Positions 1-19,260 of a stretch of 64,000 nucleotides of DNA are shown one piece after another. The stretch's first letter is position 1. Each line of letters starts with the position of its first letter. This DNA comes from Amborella trichopoda (Eukaryota > Streptophyta > Magnoliopsida > Amborellales > Amborellaceae). The position numbers and the translations under genes are program-made. The stretch covers positions 3,251,722-3,315,721 of the forward strand of contig NW_006500347.1 in NCBI RefSeq assembly GCF_000471905.2. The letters are read 5' to 3'. The notes under the pieces are model-generated. The model worked only from the letters and a program-made list of their open reading frames with translations, was not told where the DNA came from and searched no databases.

Positions 1-374
1 ACGTATCAAATTTCATATTTATACAATTTGTATAAAAAAAACTAAAAATAAAGTACTTTGAAACGTTGAATCTAAAATCATATGATGAATGGCTTCTCTT
101 GATCAAAATTGGACCGCCGGATGGTAGAGGGAAGATAAAACTTCTTAGCATAGGGGAAGCATAGAAACCTCTCCCTTAAAATTGTATGGTTGGAGTTGTG
201 TCATCGACTAAGCCACAAAGTACAAAAGAAAATATGTCAAATTTTTGTAACACACTCAAATCTTGACATATAATGATCTAAAGCAATTATGACCTCCTTG
301 TACTAAAAAAATAATATTGTAATATATAATTTCATAGACAATAGAGAGGAGAAAAATGACATATTTGTATCAAT

Positions 375-562
375 TAGTGTTTTAAAACCTAGGTCAGTGC
401 GGTGGACCGTCCACACACATATTTGTATCAAATTGCTAAATCGTTAATTCAAATTGATCTAGATTGGTTTGAATCGGTGATCTAGAAAAAATAAAAAATA
501 AAAAATAGAATATGTGTTTATGGGGGAGGAAATTAAGGGATCTAAGTAATATTAAATAAATT

Positions 563-593
<31 letters not shown>

Positions 594-703
594 AACTTCG
601 TGAGAAAGCAGGCTTGATACCTTATAGAACCAGTTTAGTATTGCCCGATCTCCAATCCAGATTGGCAATTTCCGATTCAAATAGCCGTGACTTAAAACAT
701 TGA
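375..703. repeat. Foldback-like repeat, degenerate
   Basis: The ends read as a loose inverted pair: a TGTTTTAAAAC-type end near 375 and a CTTAAAACATTG-type end near 700. Between them are an A-rich run (about 558-595) and short AT-rich sequence, with no protein signal. It resembles the plant foldback elements seen elsewhere in this window (43258-43670). It could be coincidental AT-rich symmetry. The rest of 1-1554 holds no gene I can recognise. Confidence 0.3.
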
Positions 704-1059
704 TGCGATCAACATAAACATAATCTCTGCTGGAGGTATGGATGCCTTTTCACACCAATTGATCCATAAAAAGATTCACTATGAAAATGGATCAATTGAT
801 GAGAAAAAACTTCCGTACCACTTGATATTGGGGAGTTATTCATGTGAATTTTATTTCATGACAACATTTTCATACGAACCAAAATTACCTTTTTATTGGT
901 CGTATACTTGCAAACCTTGGCTCCATTGCCTATTATAGACAAAAGAGAGACGAGCCAATTTTTAAGGATACTGTGCCTAAATCAAAAGGGTAGGGTTTGT
1001 ATCAGGCTTAGGCTCTAAACAATCACATCAAAACACACTTTCAAATAATATACGAGAAA

Positions 1060-1345
1060 AATAGTTTTAATATTAAAAAGATCTGTGATAACTTTAAACT
1101 ATATTTTCATCTTTAACTGTAAAATTTAAAGTTTCAAAAATAATGTAGATCAAATGGATCTATGAAAACTTGAAAATTAACGGTTAAAAGATGTATTATA
1201 AAATACACTATTTTCAAAACTTGAAATCCATTTTTTTTCTCATGTCTATGCATCTTCAGGTTGAGGTGATCAATTTGAAAATATTTAAGCATCAAGATAA
1301 CCTCTTCTAGTGAAAGTTTTGAGGTGCACCTTGATTGTTTACACC
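1060..1345 (-). repeat. Interspersed repeat relic (same family as 52200-52500 and 53530-53815)
   Basis: Read on the minus strand, this stretch shares a string of phrases in the same order with 52200-52500 and 53530-53815. These include the segment around 'gatcaa..tgcat', a 'ggatttcaa' stretch, a thymine-rich block and an 'aaaatatattttaa'-type block. It is AT-rich and has no coding signal. It looks like an old copy of a non-autonomous element. Boundaries are approximate. Confidence 0.5.
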
Positions 1346-1554
1346 GTCCCACTTATAAAAACCTTTTCTAAGTAAAAAAACATCCCTTTAATTTATTTTT
1401 TTCACTGAGGAGTACTACGCTAACAGAGCATGCTCCCGCGGGAGCATAGAATTTCTTGGCATCTTTGAGAAATGGTTAAAAGAGCGAGCCCTCTTTTGAG
1501 TTGAAGTAGCTCAGGGGTAAAATACAGGAAGGGCAGTAGGATGATAATCCGATA

Positions 1555-8430
<6,876 letters not shown>

Positions 8431-9078
8431 ATCCTTAATGAGCATTGTCCTTTTTTTTTAATTTGTTTTCAGTATTTAGTTTCATTATACCTTTTTTCGC
8501 AGGTTGAATTGAAACCATGAACCTTTGATGTTCATGGTTTTTCGCATTTCAAACATGCTTACAACGGTAGAGCTGATTTCTTTCAATCTATCTGCATTAA
8601 TAAAATTTTTTACAGAATGATATGGGAGTTTTGCTTTTCAACTCCAAAAGAATGGCATTACAGTCAACAAAAATAATAGACAATAATAAAAAAGGGGAAA
8701 AAAGAAAAAGGAGGAGGAGAAGACATATAGTTTCTTCACAAACTCATTTACCTTCTCTGAAATGGCTGGATTATTTTTAGTATTACCTGTAATGAAGTAA
8801 CGATTGTTTTTGATATTACCTGATGAAGCAAATAGTCTCTTGAACCATGTTTATGAATGGAAGGACATTGAGGTACTAAGCTACATTTTGATGGTTATAG
8901 CTGGTTTTGCACTCCTGGTCTAGGCCTTATTGAGATTTTCTGTGTCTGATCATATAAAAGATGGACGAGTGCCATTCCAATCTGCCACTAATGTCCACAT
9001 ATCTTTTGAAAGTTCCATATTGCTTGTGATGAACTTTGCTATTCGTGATTTGTGAAAACTCTCTATTTCTGATTTGTG

Positions 9079-9124
<46 letters not shown>

Positions 9125-9379
9125 GCTAGTGCTGTCTCTTGAGTATGAAATATTTTGTTGTTTAAAAGTAAAGATCGTCCATAAAAGGCATTGCAAGGGC
9201 TGACCCATTATTATAGTAGCCATTATCATGGTACCGGTGGTTTGGTGGATGCAAGCAACAATGCAGTTTTTGGTGGATGCAAGCAACAATCTGACTACAG
9301 TTTTTGGAGAGCCTCATGGCCATCCAGCCTACATTGCCTGGCAAAAACTAGTCATTCAGCTCTTGTTTCAAGGTCTCTC
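8431..9379. other. HINT 3' flank with a CT microsatellite
   Basis: There is no gene here. The stretch contains the HINT 3' untranslated region and a (CT)n run at about 9083-9120. Just downstream, near 9241-9300, a short phrase about 'gatgcaagcaacaatgcag' is repeated in tandem. Confidence 0.6.
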
Positions 9380-9905
9380 AAATGCTTACCCCAGCTTTGA
9401 GGTGTCCTCAACTAGCATCGTTCTCAAGAGCTTGGCATCTCCAAAAAAGTAAATAATACAAATGCCTATGCGATCTTCTTCTTGGGCATGAGCATCCTGA
9501 AAATATTGTTCAATGTCGTATTGGAAGTTCTCTAATAGTATGGAGTCCCCCATGCCCTCAAATGCCTTGGGCTCTAGCACATTCTCATATTTTTAGAAGG
9601 TCCATCCCATATATGGTATTGCAGAATTCTTGATATGAGCCATGTGTGCCTGGGTCACGAGACTTGCCTTGAAGGAGTATGTGTAGGCTTTGAAGTTGTC
9701 CATTTGCTCTGTCATATGAGCATCATGTGTGTCACCTCTCTCTTTAATGTCAGCCTCCAAGCAATTGATTCAAGCTTCCAAGGAGGTGAAACTCCGCCCC
9801 AACCCACTGTCTTAGCTCTGTAGGTTCGTGGAGTGCTATAGCTGCTCCTTGAGGTGGTTAACATTCTCCTGAATTTTTGTTGAGACAGCACTAACCATGG
9901 TCAAG
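9380..9905 (-). pseudogene. Ty3/gypsy gag relic
   Basis: Read leftwards from about 9905, the translation shows an N-terminal helical stretch and then, at 9580-9386, the retrotransposon gag pattern: PKAFEG, a LENFQYDIEQYF segment and GDAKLLRT. Gypsy gag proteins typically read xFxG..D...(W/F)...EQYF...GxAxxW. Several stops interrupt the upstream half, and the segment ends abruptly on both sides. No protease, RT or LTR is recognisable next to it, so it is an isolated fragment. 9905-10705 holds no recognisable gene; it has a G run at 10264-10280. Confidence 0.65.
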
Positions 9906-10705
9906 AAACCTAGGTCTGATACTAATCACCATGGGGACTAATTTTTCCACTTAGGAAACCCATGTGGAACCAAGCATAATTCGAACTTGGCCCATCACAA
10001 GACCAGTCTTCTGTAAGCATACCCAATAGGAATGGGGCAAAGAATCATTCAAGGTAGCATAGAAGATATAGGCAAGGACTGTAGTCTGCTTTTATTGCTC
10101 TATCCCTTGATTATGTATAGCAATGAATGCCCTCAAGGGTTTAGGCAAGGGGTATATATGGCACCAAGTATGCATCTATAGACCCTCATTTACATGGAAC
10201 CGCCACCATTACTCACCACCTAGTATGTCTCTACCATCAATGACCGCCAACATATTCCATCAAGGGGGAGGGGGGGGGGGTTCATGTCAACCCACTCCAC
10301 TAGTCATTATTGCCCATGCATGGTCATTACACAATCATTACTATCAACACTACTCAATACATGAACATTTACCCTATCTCACATGACCTATAGTTGTTAT
10401 ATAAGATCATGTCTAAGGCAGCTACATATTTCAAACTCAAGTTCTGACACCTTATGCTTAGCAAGGTGTATGGTCAACTGCCCATTGCACATAGTCTATT
10501 CATGTGTCTTGTGGGGTCAAGCCACCAAGGGTCATATCAATCAAACCTGAACACGTTGGTCTTAGTGATCCACCAAGTCCGACTGACTTAGTCATTTGTA
10601 TTCACTATCTTGCCCACGGCCTCGCACCAAGAGTCTCTGCTACTTGCCCACAATGTGCATGCATCCATCCATCATGCCACATAAGCCTTACATATACTCC
10701 TTTTT

Positions 10706-13545
10706 AGCGTCTCTTCAATCTGTTTTATCACGATGGAATTGTACGCAAAGCAATTAACTCCATTATTTCTCTCATCCCTAAAAAAGGCGTTGTTGCTTCT
10801 CTTCAGGATGTGCGACCCATTTACTTACTTTCTACATGCTACAAGATGCTAGCTAACAGGCTACGTTTGGTTATCAATGACGTGGTTGAAGGACCACAAA
10901 CTACCTTTATCAAGGATAAACTCATTATGGATGGTATTTTGCTGGCACAAGAGACAATTCATACCACTTCTTATTCTGGAACTAAAGGTCTCCTTTTTGA
11001 AATTAGACTTTGAAAAAGCTTACGACGAAGTAGTATGTGATTTTTTGGACAAGATCTTGGAACTCATGGGATTTGGTAATCATTGGAGAAAATGGATTAA
11101 GAGTTGTTTATCATCGGCTCATTTCTCGATCTTGGTCAGGAATAAGGCCACTGGTTATTCAAAGCTTCATGGGGATTGCGTCAAGGTGATGCTCTATCCC
11201 CTTTCCTCTTTACCTTAGTAGCAAAGGCTTTCAGCAAAATGCTTCAAGGGGTGGTAGACACAAGCCTTATACATGGTCTACGGCCTTGGCCCAATGGCTT
11301 GGTCTTAAGCCATTTACGGTATGCAAATGACACTCTGATGTTGTTAGACTGTTCTTCGGAGAATGTGCAGAACACTTGGTTGTTTCTTAAGCTCTATGAA
11401 CTTGTTTCCTGTGCTCGTATTAATATGGCCAAATCTCGGATCATTGGGATTAACTATGAAGCTTCACAAATCCAAGATTGGGCACTCTGGTTGAATTGTG
11501 AAATTGATCACTTACCAACTAAATACTTGGGTCTGCCACTCATTGATGACAACACTCCTCGGTCCCTTTGGGATCCACTCATTCAGAGGGCTCATCACAA
11601 ACTCGACGGCTGGAAATCCAGGTTCTTGTCCTTCGCTGGCCAGACAACTCTTGTTAAAGCTACTTTCTCTAACATTCCAATCTATTATTTTTCAGGCACC
11701 CGGAGTTATCATCAAGAAGTTAGAGCAATTAAGGCGCAATTTCATGTAGAGCGGTTCCCAACAAAAAAGCAAGTTTCAACTAGTTAATTGGGCCTTGGTC
11801 TGCCTTCCTCTCAAAGAAGGGGGACTGGGAATCCACAAGTTGAGGGTAGTTAATGAAGCTTTACTGACTAAATGGTGGTGGAAGCTTTCTACTGACCACA
11901 ATCAGTGGGTCAAGTTATTTTGGGCAATTATGGCGGAGACCTTCATTACTAAAAAATGCTCTAGATTGGCCACCCTCTTGACAGTGTGGCGAGGTATTGA
12001 CATGGTTCGGTCGCTTTTTTGGCTTACACTAGGATGCTACTTGGTGATGGAAGACTGACTAGGTTCTGGCATGTTAAATGGCTTGGGGACTACCCACTAA
12101 AGCTGGTGTACCCTGATGTTTACTGAAGGTCTATTCACAAATCGGAGGTTGTCTCAAATCTCATTTCTATGGAAGGTGGCCTGCCCTGCTGGAATCTATT
12201 GCTAAAGCATAAGGAGGTTGGATGAACGGGTGGCGGATCGATATGCTAATTTGTTGTCATGCCTCTACAACTTCTGCTTCCATCCTAGAAAGCCAGATAA
12301 ACTAGTTTAGACATTGGAGCCTGATGGTTGTTTGTCAGCCCCGTTCTCTATATGAGGTTCTCTATATGGATCGCTATATTGAGGATCGACCCTATCTTGC
12401 TATACTTTGGAGATGTAAAGCACTCAGTAGGGTTAAATCCTTTATGTGGTTGCTTGGTTTTGAATGCCTCCTCATTGTCGACTGACTACGCAATATGGGG
12501 TTGATCTTGCCCAACGTGTGTCTAATGTGCAAGGTTGCTGAGGAAACCATAGATCACATGTTTATTCATTGCCCCTTTGTGGCCACTCTGTGGGATTGGC
12601 TGAGCTTGCTCTCAAATTGGATTACTCCGCTCCCGGAGGGGACTTGTAACCTGTTGCAACAGTTCTGATCGCCACCCTTTTTGTCTTTGGGCATTAGCTT
12701 GTGGAGGATTGTTGTAGGTGCATCTCTTTGGAACCTTTGTAAAGAGAGGAACTTAAGAACTTTTGAAGGCCGAGTTCGTGATTACCCACCTTTTCTATCG
12801 CTATCAAGAAAACCATCATCATGTGGTCTTTTGCTTCTCGGCCTATCATTTCTTTCCCCAAAGAGCTCTTCTTCTCTCATCTCCCAGAGCTTTTGTTTTT
12901 TAAAAAGAGGCTTAGGCGCCTAAAATGCTCTTGGGCCACGCCTCTTGAAGGTTGGCTGAAACTCAACTTTGATGGGAGTGTTCGGCACAATATGAGCGGT
13001 TATAGGGGTCTTTTTCGAGATCACACTGGTACCACATTGTGGTCTTATCACGGGAGGATGCATTTATGTGAAGTTTATGAGGTAGAACTCTAGGCACTCA
13101 AGATGGGAGTGACACAACTAGCCCCGACACATCTCAAAGTTATTATTGAAGGTGACTTAGTGAATTTCATCAAATGGTGCTTAAGGTCGGATTTTATGCC
13201 TTGGAACCTGAGTGTTATTATGTATAAAATCATTTTAGGTCTGGTGTCCCGCGAGGTCATTTTTGCTCATGTTAGACATGGATTCAATTCAGATGCTGAT
13301 GGACTAGCCTCTCTTGCGACCTCCCATGCTCAACTACATTCTATGCTGGTGAAGGAGCTAGTCTAGACCAACTTGAAGGACTCATGCCTCTCAAAAGTGT
13401 GGGTTTTTAAGAACGGACTGAGCTTGTCTAGACTAGTGAGGGTTAGGCTTGTGATTCTAGCATTTCCCTTGTGAGAAATCTCTGTTTTTATGTATTCAAT
13501 GTGCGGGAGAAAGCTCCATGTAAATATACAAAGGTGGTTACCAAA
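10706..13545 (+). mobile_element. LINE (L1 clade) with RT, zinc-binding and RNase H parts, inactive
   Basis: The element starts inside the RT domain (LIPKKG near 10770, DVRPI near 10810, NRL near 10855). A frameshift near 11010 precedes LDFEKAYD, and another near 11170 precedes RQGDALSPFLF. The catalytic box reads Tyr-Ala-Asn-Asp (11320-11331) where active enzymes have two aspartates. Then come YLGLPL (near 11525), GWKSRFLSFAGQ (near 11610), a further frameshift near 11770, a zinc-binding CLMC..H...C motif near 12520-12570, and an RNase H-like domain (NFDGS near 12965, EGD near 13150, DADGLA near 13293). An AT-rich tail follows near 13535-13560. It is 5' truncated and defective. Confidence 0.85.
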
Positions 13546-13559
13546 TATATATATATATA

Positions 13560-14250
13560 AAAAGGTAACACACAAATAAGGCAAAAAAATATCTTTATAC
13601 AACCTACATGATCAAGGAAAGATCATCCCATCTAGTAAAAAGAAAAGAAATATACAAAACATAACACAATTTCACACTCCCCCGCAAACTAGTGATGGTT
13701 GGAAACGAACCCTTGAGAGTTTGCAAACAAAGCTTGAGAAACGAGGAGCATTATGAGAATTTGTAAACAAGCCAGCAAGTTATGTAGAAGATGAGATGTG
13801 CAGAAGATGAGATGTGTAAAAGAGAGATTGTTCCAGCTAGATATTCCTGTCAAACAAAATGACAATCTATTTCAATATGCTTGGTGCGCTCATGGAACTC
13901 GGCATTCTTAGCAATATAAATTGTACTTTTGTTATTATAATACAAGGGAGTGGAAGCAGAAAGCTCCATACCCAAGTCTGCTAATAACTAGGGAAGCCAT
14001 ACAATCTTAACTGTTGTTTGGGCTATGGATCTGTACTCAGCTTCAACAATTGATTAATCAATACATTTTTGCTTCTTACTCTTCCAAGAAATAAGAAAGT
14101 CACCGAGAAGAATACCAAAACCTATAGTAGACTTCCAATAAGAAGTAAATAGTATGTACAAAGTCCGCTCATAACTAATATTAACATGAAGGTCTAGATA
14201 TGCATCTGTTAATAGGACAAAATTTACAATGGTGAATTTGAACAATAGTT
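13560..14250 (-). mobile_element. Ty1/copia relic: RNase H end, polypurine tract and start of 3' LTR
   Basis: Minus-strand translation from 14230 leftwards shows the copia RNase H order. A degenerate glycine-rich segment is followed by LISWKSKKQ near 14090, then a VEAEYRSIA box near 14040. At 13920-13850, after a frameshift, comes the segment in which copia elements carry the FHERTKHIEIDCHFV motif; this is legible here with stops nearby. Further left, a purine run (ttgcgggggag on the minus strand, near 13680-13690) fits a polypurine tract, and TGTGAAATT would begin a 3' LTR that runs to about 13560, where the LINE tail abuts. No integrase or RT was seen upstream. Confidence 0.7.
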
Positions 14251-14631
14251 ACAAAGGGAAATTTAATCATGACTACAATTTCTCCCAAAGCTGGTTGTGC
14301 GCACTCGAACTATGAGATTGTAATTACCTTAAAAAAATATTTACCATGGTTTGATGAGTTTGGCTGCTCAGTAAGTGATCATCATGGTCCTAAAAAATAA
14401 TCATAGTGGGAAGATATAAACAATGTCAAAAAGGAAGTCTATTAAAAAACAACAATGCGAACAAAAGCATTTATGGATAACAATTTCTCTTTCAGAAATA
14501 AATAGTTAAACATAATCTAAATGATTGAAATGCATATAAACATTTTAACAGCAATGCATAATTCAAAAGATTTCACAAAATACCCTACTTGCGTCCTAAG
14601 TAGGCCACCTATATACCCTATCACCATTCTG

Positions 14632-14977
14632 GATGGGTCCAAACAATCCCTGCAAGTCCAAACATACCTCGCCGACGTACTGGATGAGTCCAAATAGTCC
14701 CTATTGGTATAATCAGATATATCCACACAATCCCTGCAGGTCCGATCATACCTCACTGATGTTCAAGATGAGTCAAAATAGTCCCTACTAGCATAACCGG
14801 ATAGGTCATAACAATCCCTACAGGTCCAATCATACCTCATAGGTATCCCTGATGAGTCCAAATAATCCGTACTAGCATAACCAGACAGGTCCTAACAATC
14901 CCTGCATATCCGATCATCCCTCATCGGCATATCGAATAAGTCCAAACAATCCGTACCAGTATAACTGGATAGGTCCA
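14632..14977. repeat. 84-bp minisatellite, about four copies
   Basis: The phrase gatgagtc(c) recurs at 14683, 14767 and 14851 with a diverged copy at 14935, a constant spacing of 84 bases. Each unit holds a 33-bp and a 51-bp part that both contain 'aggtcc/agtcc..aacaatccctgca'-like text, so the 84-mer may itself have arisen from a shorter unit. The period is divisible by three, so the minus strand stays open for 79 codons across it, but the product is only the repeat and I see no gene. 14978-15560 is AT-rich with no recognisable feature. Confidence 0.85.
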
Positions 14978-15567
14978 CATATACTCAAATTATTTCTGAA
15001 AGTCTTTTAACATCAGAAAGCAGCAACATCATATATGTAAAGTATCATTGAAATCATTAACAGGAATTCACTTGAAGCAATTTAAACAATCACTTTCATT
15101 GAAATATCTGTAAGTAACAAGTCAAACATTTTGGCAATAATTTCTGAAAGGTAGCAGTTCTGTAGGACATTTCTGAAATATAACATGATATCACAATTTT
15201 ATGAAAATGTAATTTGGCAATTAACCATTTTACAAGAATAGGTACAACTTATAGCGTTTAAAATTCACAGATAGATAAAATACAATTAAATGCAGAAATA
15301 CGTACATCTTACAGTATTTGGCAATATTACCATTAAATGCAGAAATATCGGTTTCTCACATATTGATTTTGCCAGAAATAATGTCACTTACACATAAACT
15401 TTACAATGTTTAAAAGTCATAAAAAATAGACAAAAATAATCAATATTATTAAAAGGATTATTTTTCGGGACGAGGAGATCACTTACGTATAAAACTTATA
15501 AAATAAAGATGTTGGACTGAAATATCACTATTTTATTAAAAACATACTATTTTTCATGAGGATGAGG

Positions 15568-15984
15568 TCACTTACTCACAAAAGGTTGAGTGTTTAATTC
15601 ACTCGCAAACTTCACCAATAAACTAACAAGTGAACGATACCCATCCCTAAAAATGGTCTGAAGATGGGTTATATGGACTTCCAAGATCTGGGGTTCAATC
15701 AAAATTGTGTAGGCTAGGGCTTGATTGGGCTGAATATACTCAGAAGGAGAAGGGATTTTCAGATAAAATGGGGGCCTCAGTTGAGGATGAATTTCCGAGA
15801 ATGCCTGCCTTATAGATAACTCTACTGGATTATCGGCATCATATGGGCCAAGGTGAAGTAGTTTAGAATTCATGGTTTGTTTTATCAAGAAAAAGAAGGC
15901 TACACGAGAAACTGGCGAGAGAGAGAGAGAGAGAGAGAGAAAGAACTTACTGCGGGGAGAGAACTCACTGATGCTTATTATCAA
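15568..15984 (-). CDS. Hypothetical ORF, 138 codons, unrecognised
   Basis: This minus-strand frame is open from an ATG at 15984 to a stop at 15568. The first third is low complexity because it crosses a (GA)n run at 15916-15940, read as Ser-Leu repeats. A second in-frame Met follows near residue 38 (MNSKLLHLGPYD). The remaining 100 residues have mixed composition (motifs such as AFSEIHPQLRPPFYLK and EPQILEVHITHLQ) and no low-complexity bias, so they look protein-like. I do not recognise a family. It could be an exon of a host gene or part of an unannotated transposon. 15985-16430 holds no recognisable gene. Confidence 0.3.
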   Translation of the reverse strand: MIISISEFSPRSKFFLSLSLSLSPVSRVAFFFLIKQTMNSKLLHLGPYDADNPVELSIRQAFSEIHPQLRPPFYLKIPSPSEYIQPNQALAYTILIEPQILEVHITHLQTIFRDGYRSLVSLLVKFASELNTQPFVSK

Positions 15985-16429
15985 GAAGTGAGAAGAGAGT
16001 ATGGTACTTCATACAAAATATGAGAGAGATTTTTTTTTGTTTTTAAGAAGGTACGATAGAAGAGGTATTGTAATACCTCAATTATGAGATGTCAAAATGC
16101 AAAAGGTTAAAATGCCCTAAGAGATAAAACTACCGTAAAAAGTTAAAAGAAAAAGATGATTGACTTAAGGTCTACTCAAATAAAGTTGGACCGTCTAAAT
16201 ATTTAATAATATTATAATTTTTAAAATATTTTTAAAAAAGTTAAAAGAGTGGTCCCTATGGCGAATTATTGTCACAATAGACTATCATAAGTATTTTTGA
16301 TGTTATTTATTTATTTATTTTATTAAAATTATTATTTTATTAATTCTAAAAATTTAGGGCTGTTACATATATGAAGCATAATTTACTTTCCCATAAGACT
16401 GAACAAAAGGAATTGTAAAGAAAAATAAA

Positions 16430-16560
16430 TCATCATCAAAGCCTTTTCTCAATTATTTAGGGTCGGCTATTTCTGGAAAAATTTGGCAAAGTTTTATGAT
16501 GACTGCTTATCTAACACAACCCACCTCCTCTACCCGAGCTTGAGCGAGGTTAAGAGAATA
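16430..16560 (+). repeat. SINE-like repeat with a GGGTCGGCT motif
   Basis: The phrase 'catcatcaaagcc..ctcaattatttagggtcggct' matches the wording of a dispersed plant repeat, usually seen as 'ggggtcggctacatg', that is found in Au-type SINEs and related families. The assignment is from memory of that motif only. No clear target duplication was found. Confidence 0.35.
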
Positions 16561-16999
16561 TTTAAAGTCCTTACCCTTCTTAAACTATAAAAGGAAAGTG
16601 AATTAATGAATTAATAGCTCGTGTATCATGACTGCTAAGTTTGTGCACATATACATGTATTTTAATGTGTTTTTCACTATATAACACAAATATATGTTTC
16701 TGTTCATATTAAAATGTCAACATTTGGGAAATTGCAGCACTAGGAGCCTTGAACATCATTTGGATGAGGCAGGTGTGCAGGATGTGACAGTTAAAAATGT
16801 TGTGCTTCACGGGACAACAAATGGGTTAAGGGTCAAGACCTTTGCGAAGAGTAATGAATTTGTGAAAAAGATAGTATTTGATGGGGTGGTCATGAACAAC
16901 ATGGAGAACCCCATCATGATCGACCAGAACTACTGTCCACATGGACATTGTTCATATCACTGATACATGTATTATATTTTAAAAGTGTAGCTTTTGTCA

Positions 17000-17900
17000 A
17001 TTTTGAGAACTCGAGTATGCAAATTGCTTTTTATCCAAGGCTGCAATCAGACCGAACTCGATAGGGTCTAGGATTGTTCTAGACTTAGACTAGATATGTG
17101 TGTGTATGGGTGCCAGTTTTAAACTTGGATTAGGGTTAAGTCGACGGACCTGACAAGTTGATTCGGATTGGTGTAACCGTTTTAGAAAACTTATTTTTAT
17201 CTCATCAAGAAAAACCTTAAATCCCAATTCTCAAAAGAAAGAAAGAAAAAAACTATGAGAGCCCATAAGCCCAGTGTTCGTAAACTCGCGGTTCGGATTT
17301 TGGCCAGTTTTGGTGATCAGGTGGCTTATTTTTAAAAAATTATATAAAATCCCAAAACATAAGAGATTTGTTTGTAATGTGCTTTTGAATATTTTTTATT
17401 ATTTTGGCAAAGATTGAAATGCATGTTGGCCATAAATATTTATTTTTATATTTTTCCTCTTTTAAAAAATTTTAAAAATACCTCTTGGTACAAATCAATT
17501 TTTTTTAAATTTTTTTTTTTTTGCTAATTTTCAACTTCTTTTGGATATGTTTTATTTAATCATGCTTTAAATATACTTTTCATATCTTTTAATTTTTTTG
17601 TATTTCGTTATTTTTATCACTTTTTTGCCCTCACAATCTACTTGAAACCGGCCCTTCGATTTTTCAAACACTACATAAGCCTGAATTTGTTACAAAACCC
17701 TAAGTGCTGCTCTCAATCTGAGTTCGAGCCAATAGCTCAACCTAAATGTGCTTATTGTTGCGCTTATAGGTCATGGTAGTCTTTTGTTATTAGTTTCTTT
17801 TTATCAGGCCTATAGCTCAATGTAAATGTGCTTATTGTTGTACTTTAGGTCATGGTAGTCTTTTATTATTATTATTATTTTATTTTTGAAAAAAAAAATC
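17000..17900. other. AT-rich intronic/intergenic sequence
   Basis: No coding signal was seen. A short direct repeat ('tagctcaa.ctaaatgtgcttattgttg') occurs near 17730 and again near 17812. Confidence 0.5.
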
Positions 17901-17901
17901 T

Positions 17902-19260
17902 AATTTTTTTTTTGCTAGAAGTAAGCAATTTTCATTAAAAAAAATATAAAAGATACAGAGGGTGGTTTACATTGCAATTGAGTAGTGGAAAACAAACTCC
18001 CAGATATTATCGCCTACGACATACCATCAGCAATAAGGATTGTAGTCATGACAAAAAGAGTCCGAACTCACGCCCATAATTAAATCTATAGGACAATTTT
18101 ATAGCCACATGAGAAATCAATGACCATGATTCTTCATCACATAATCTATTCCTTAAATCTGTATCTCGGTCTTCTAGCTACAAATTTGGGTATGTATCCT
18201 ACTCCTAATATGAAGTCATATGGCAACCGACGTTCGCCATGTTATCTGCTGCGGTACTTGCTTCCCTATACATATGTGAAATTTTCCATGTGATTTCGTT
18301 TAAGTAAGCAATTGCATTTTTCCATTTGGTTTGAACACACCAAGCTACCGAATTGGATATTATGGCCAAAATAATACCAAAAGAGTCACATTCAATCCAT
18401 ATATTCGTAAAACCTTTTCTAATGACATATTCCACACCATAAATAAATGCATTAAGCTCTGCGAGATAATTTTTCCCATAAGAATAGGTCCTAAAAAAGA
18501 ACCAAGCACGACTCCTGAAGAAGCTCTTAATATACTTCGAAAGCCCAACCTTCTTGGATTCCCCTTAGAGCATCCATCTATATTGAGTTTGACACATCCA
18601 GACACGGGCAGAAGCCAGACCACCTCAAAGATCAACGGACCTTTCACTAGATTTTGGGTTATACGAAGCCTTCTCATGAGTAGTAAATCACTCAGAGACT
18701 TTGCTTTCAAGTCTCTCCAATTAGAAGTTATTGAAGAAATGTGTTCCATAATCCATTTCTTTGACCATTAAATTTGAGACATTGGCCGGCCTTCATCAAA
18801 TCGACATTTGTTTCTGGACATCCATGTTGCGTGTGATGATATGATACCATCCAACAATTCATAGATCATATATTCTACCATGGCATTCTGACTATTTACA
18901 TTTCTTGTTAAAAGGTTCAAAAGACATGTCACAAGGAAAGGGTAATCCAAACAAATTGGAAAACCAACTCCACATGCTATTAGTAAAAGTGCAAGCAACA
19001 AATAAATGGTCTTTAGTTTCCATGCTATTTCCACATAGTGAGCAGCATGAAACTAAAGGGATGCCAATAGACATGATTTTCTCATCAATAGCAATGGTAA
19101 GCAACTTTCCATCTCATCAAGGAAACTCTGGGATGGATGCCCTTATACTAGACCAAAGAGTTTCAATATGAATTACATCATTTTTCCCTGATGAACTCTC
19201 AAGCAGAAATAGTTGAGAATTCACCACAGATAGTATGTTTCCAAATTCTTTGATTTGGTA
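17902..19260 (-). mobile_element. 5'-truncated LINE inside polygalacturonase pseudogene 1
   Basis: Reading leftwards from 19260, the zinc-binding RT-associated motif CSLCGNSMETKDHLFVAC lies near 19040. An RNase H-like domain follows, with LNIDGCSKGNP near 18590 and a downstream frame containing IECDS (near 18395) and the final Ala/Asp-rich helix near 18250. The 3' end is marked by a T run at 17902-17911, the poly(A) tail on the minus strand. RT itself is lost. Frameshifts separate the parts. Confidence 0.75.

Noticed and set aside
738..938. 66-codon plus-strand frame
   Set aside because: No recognisable motif; length is within chance for AT-rich DNA.
14517..14756. 79-codon minus-strand frame
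   Set aside because: It consists of the 84-bp minisatellite read in one phase.
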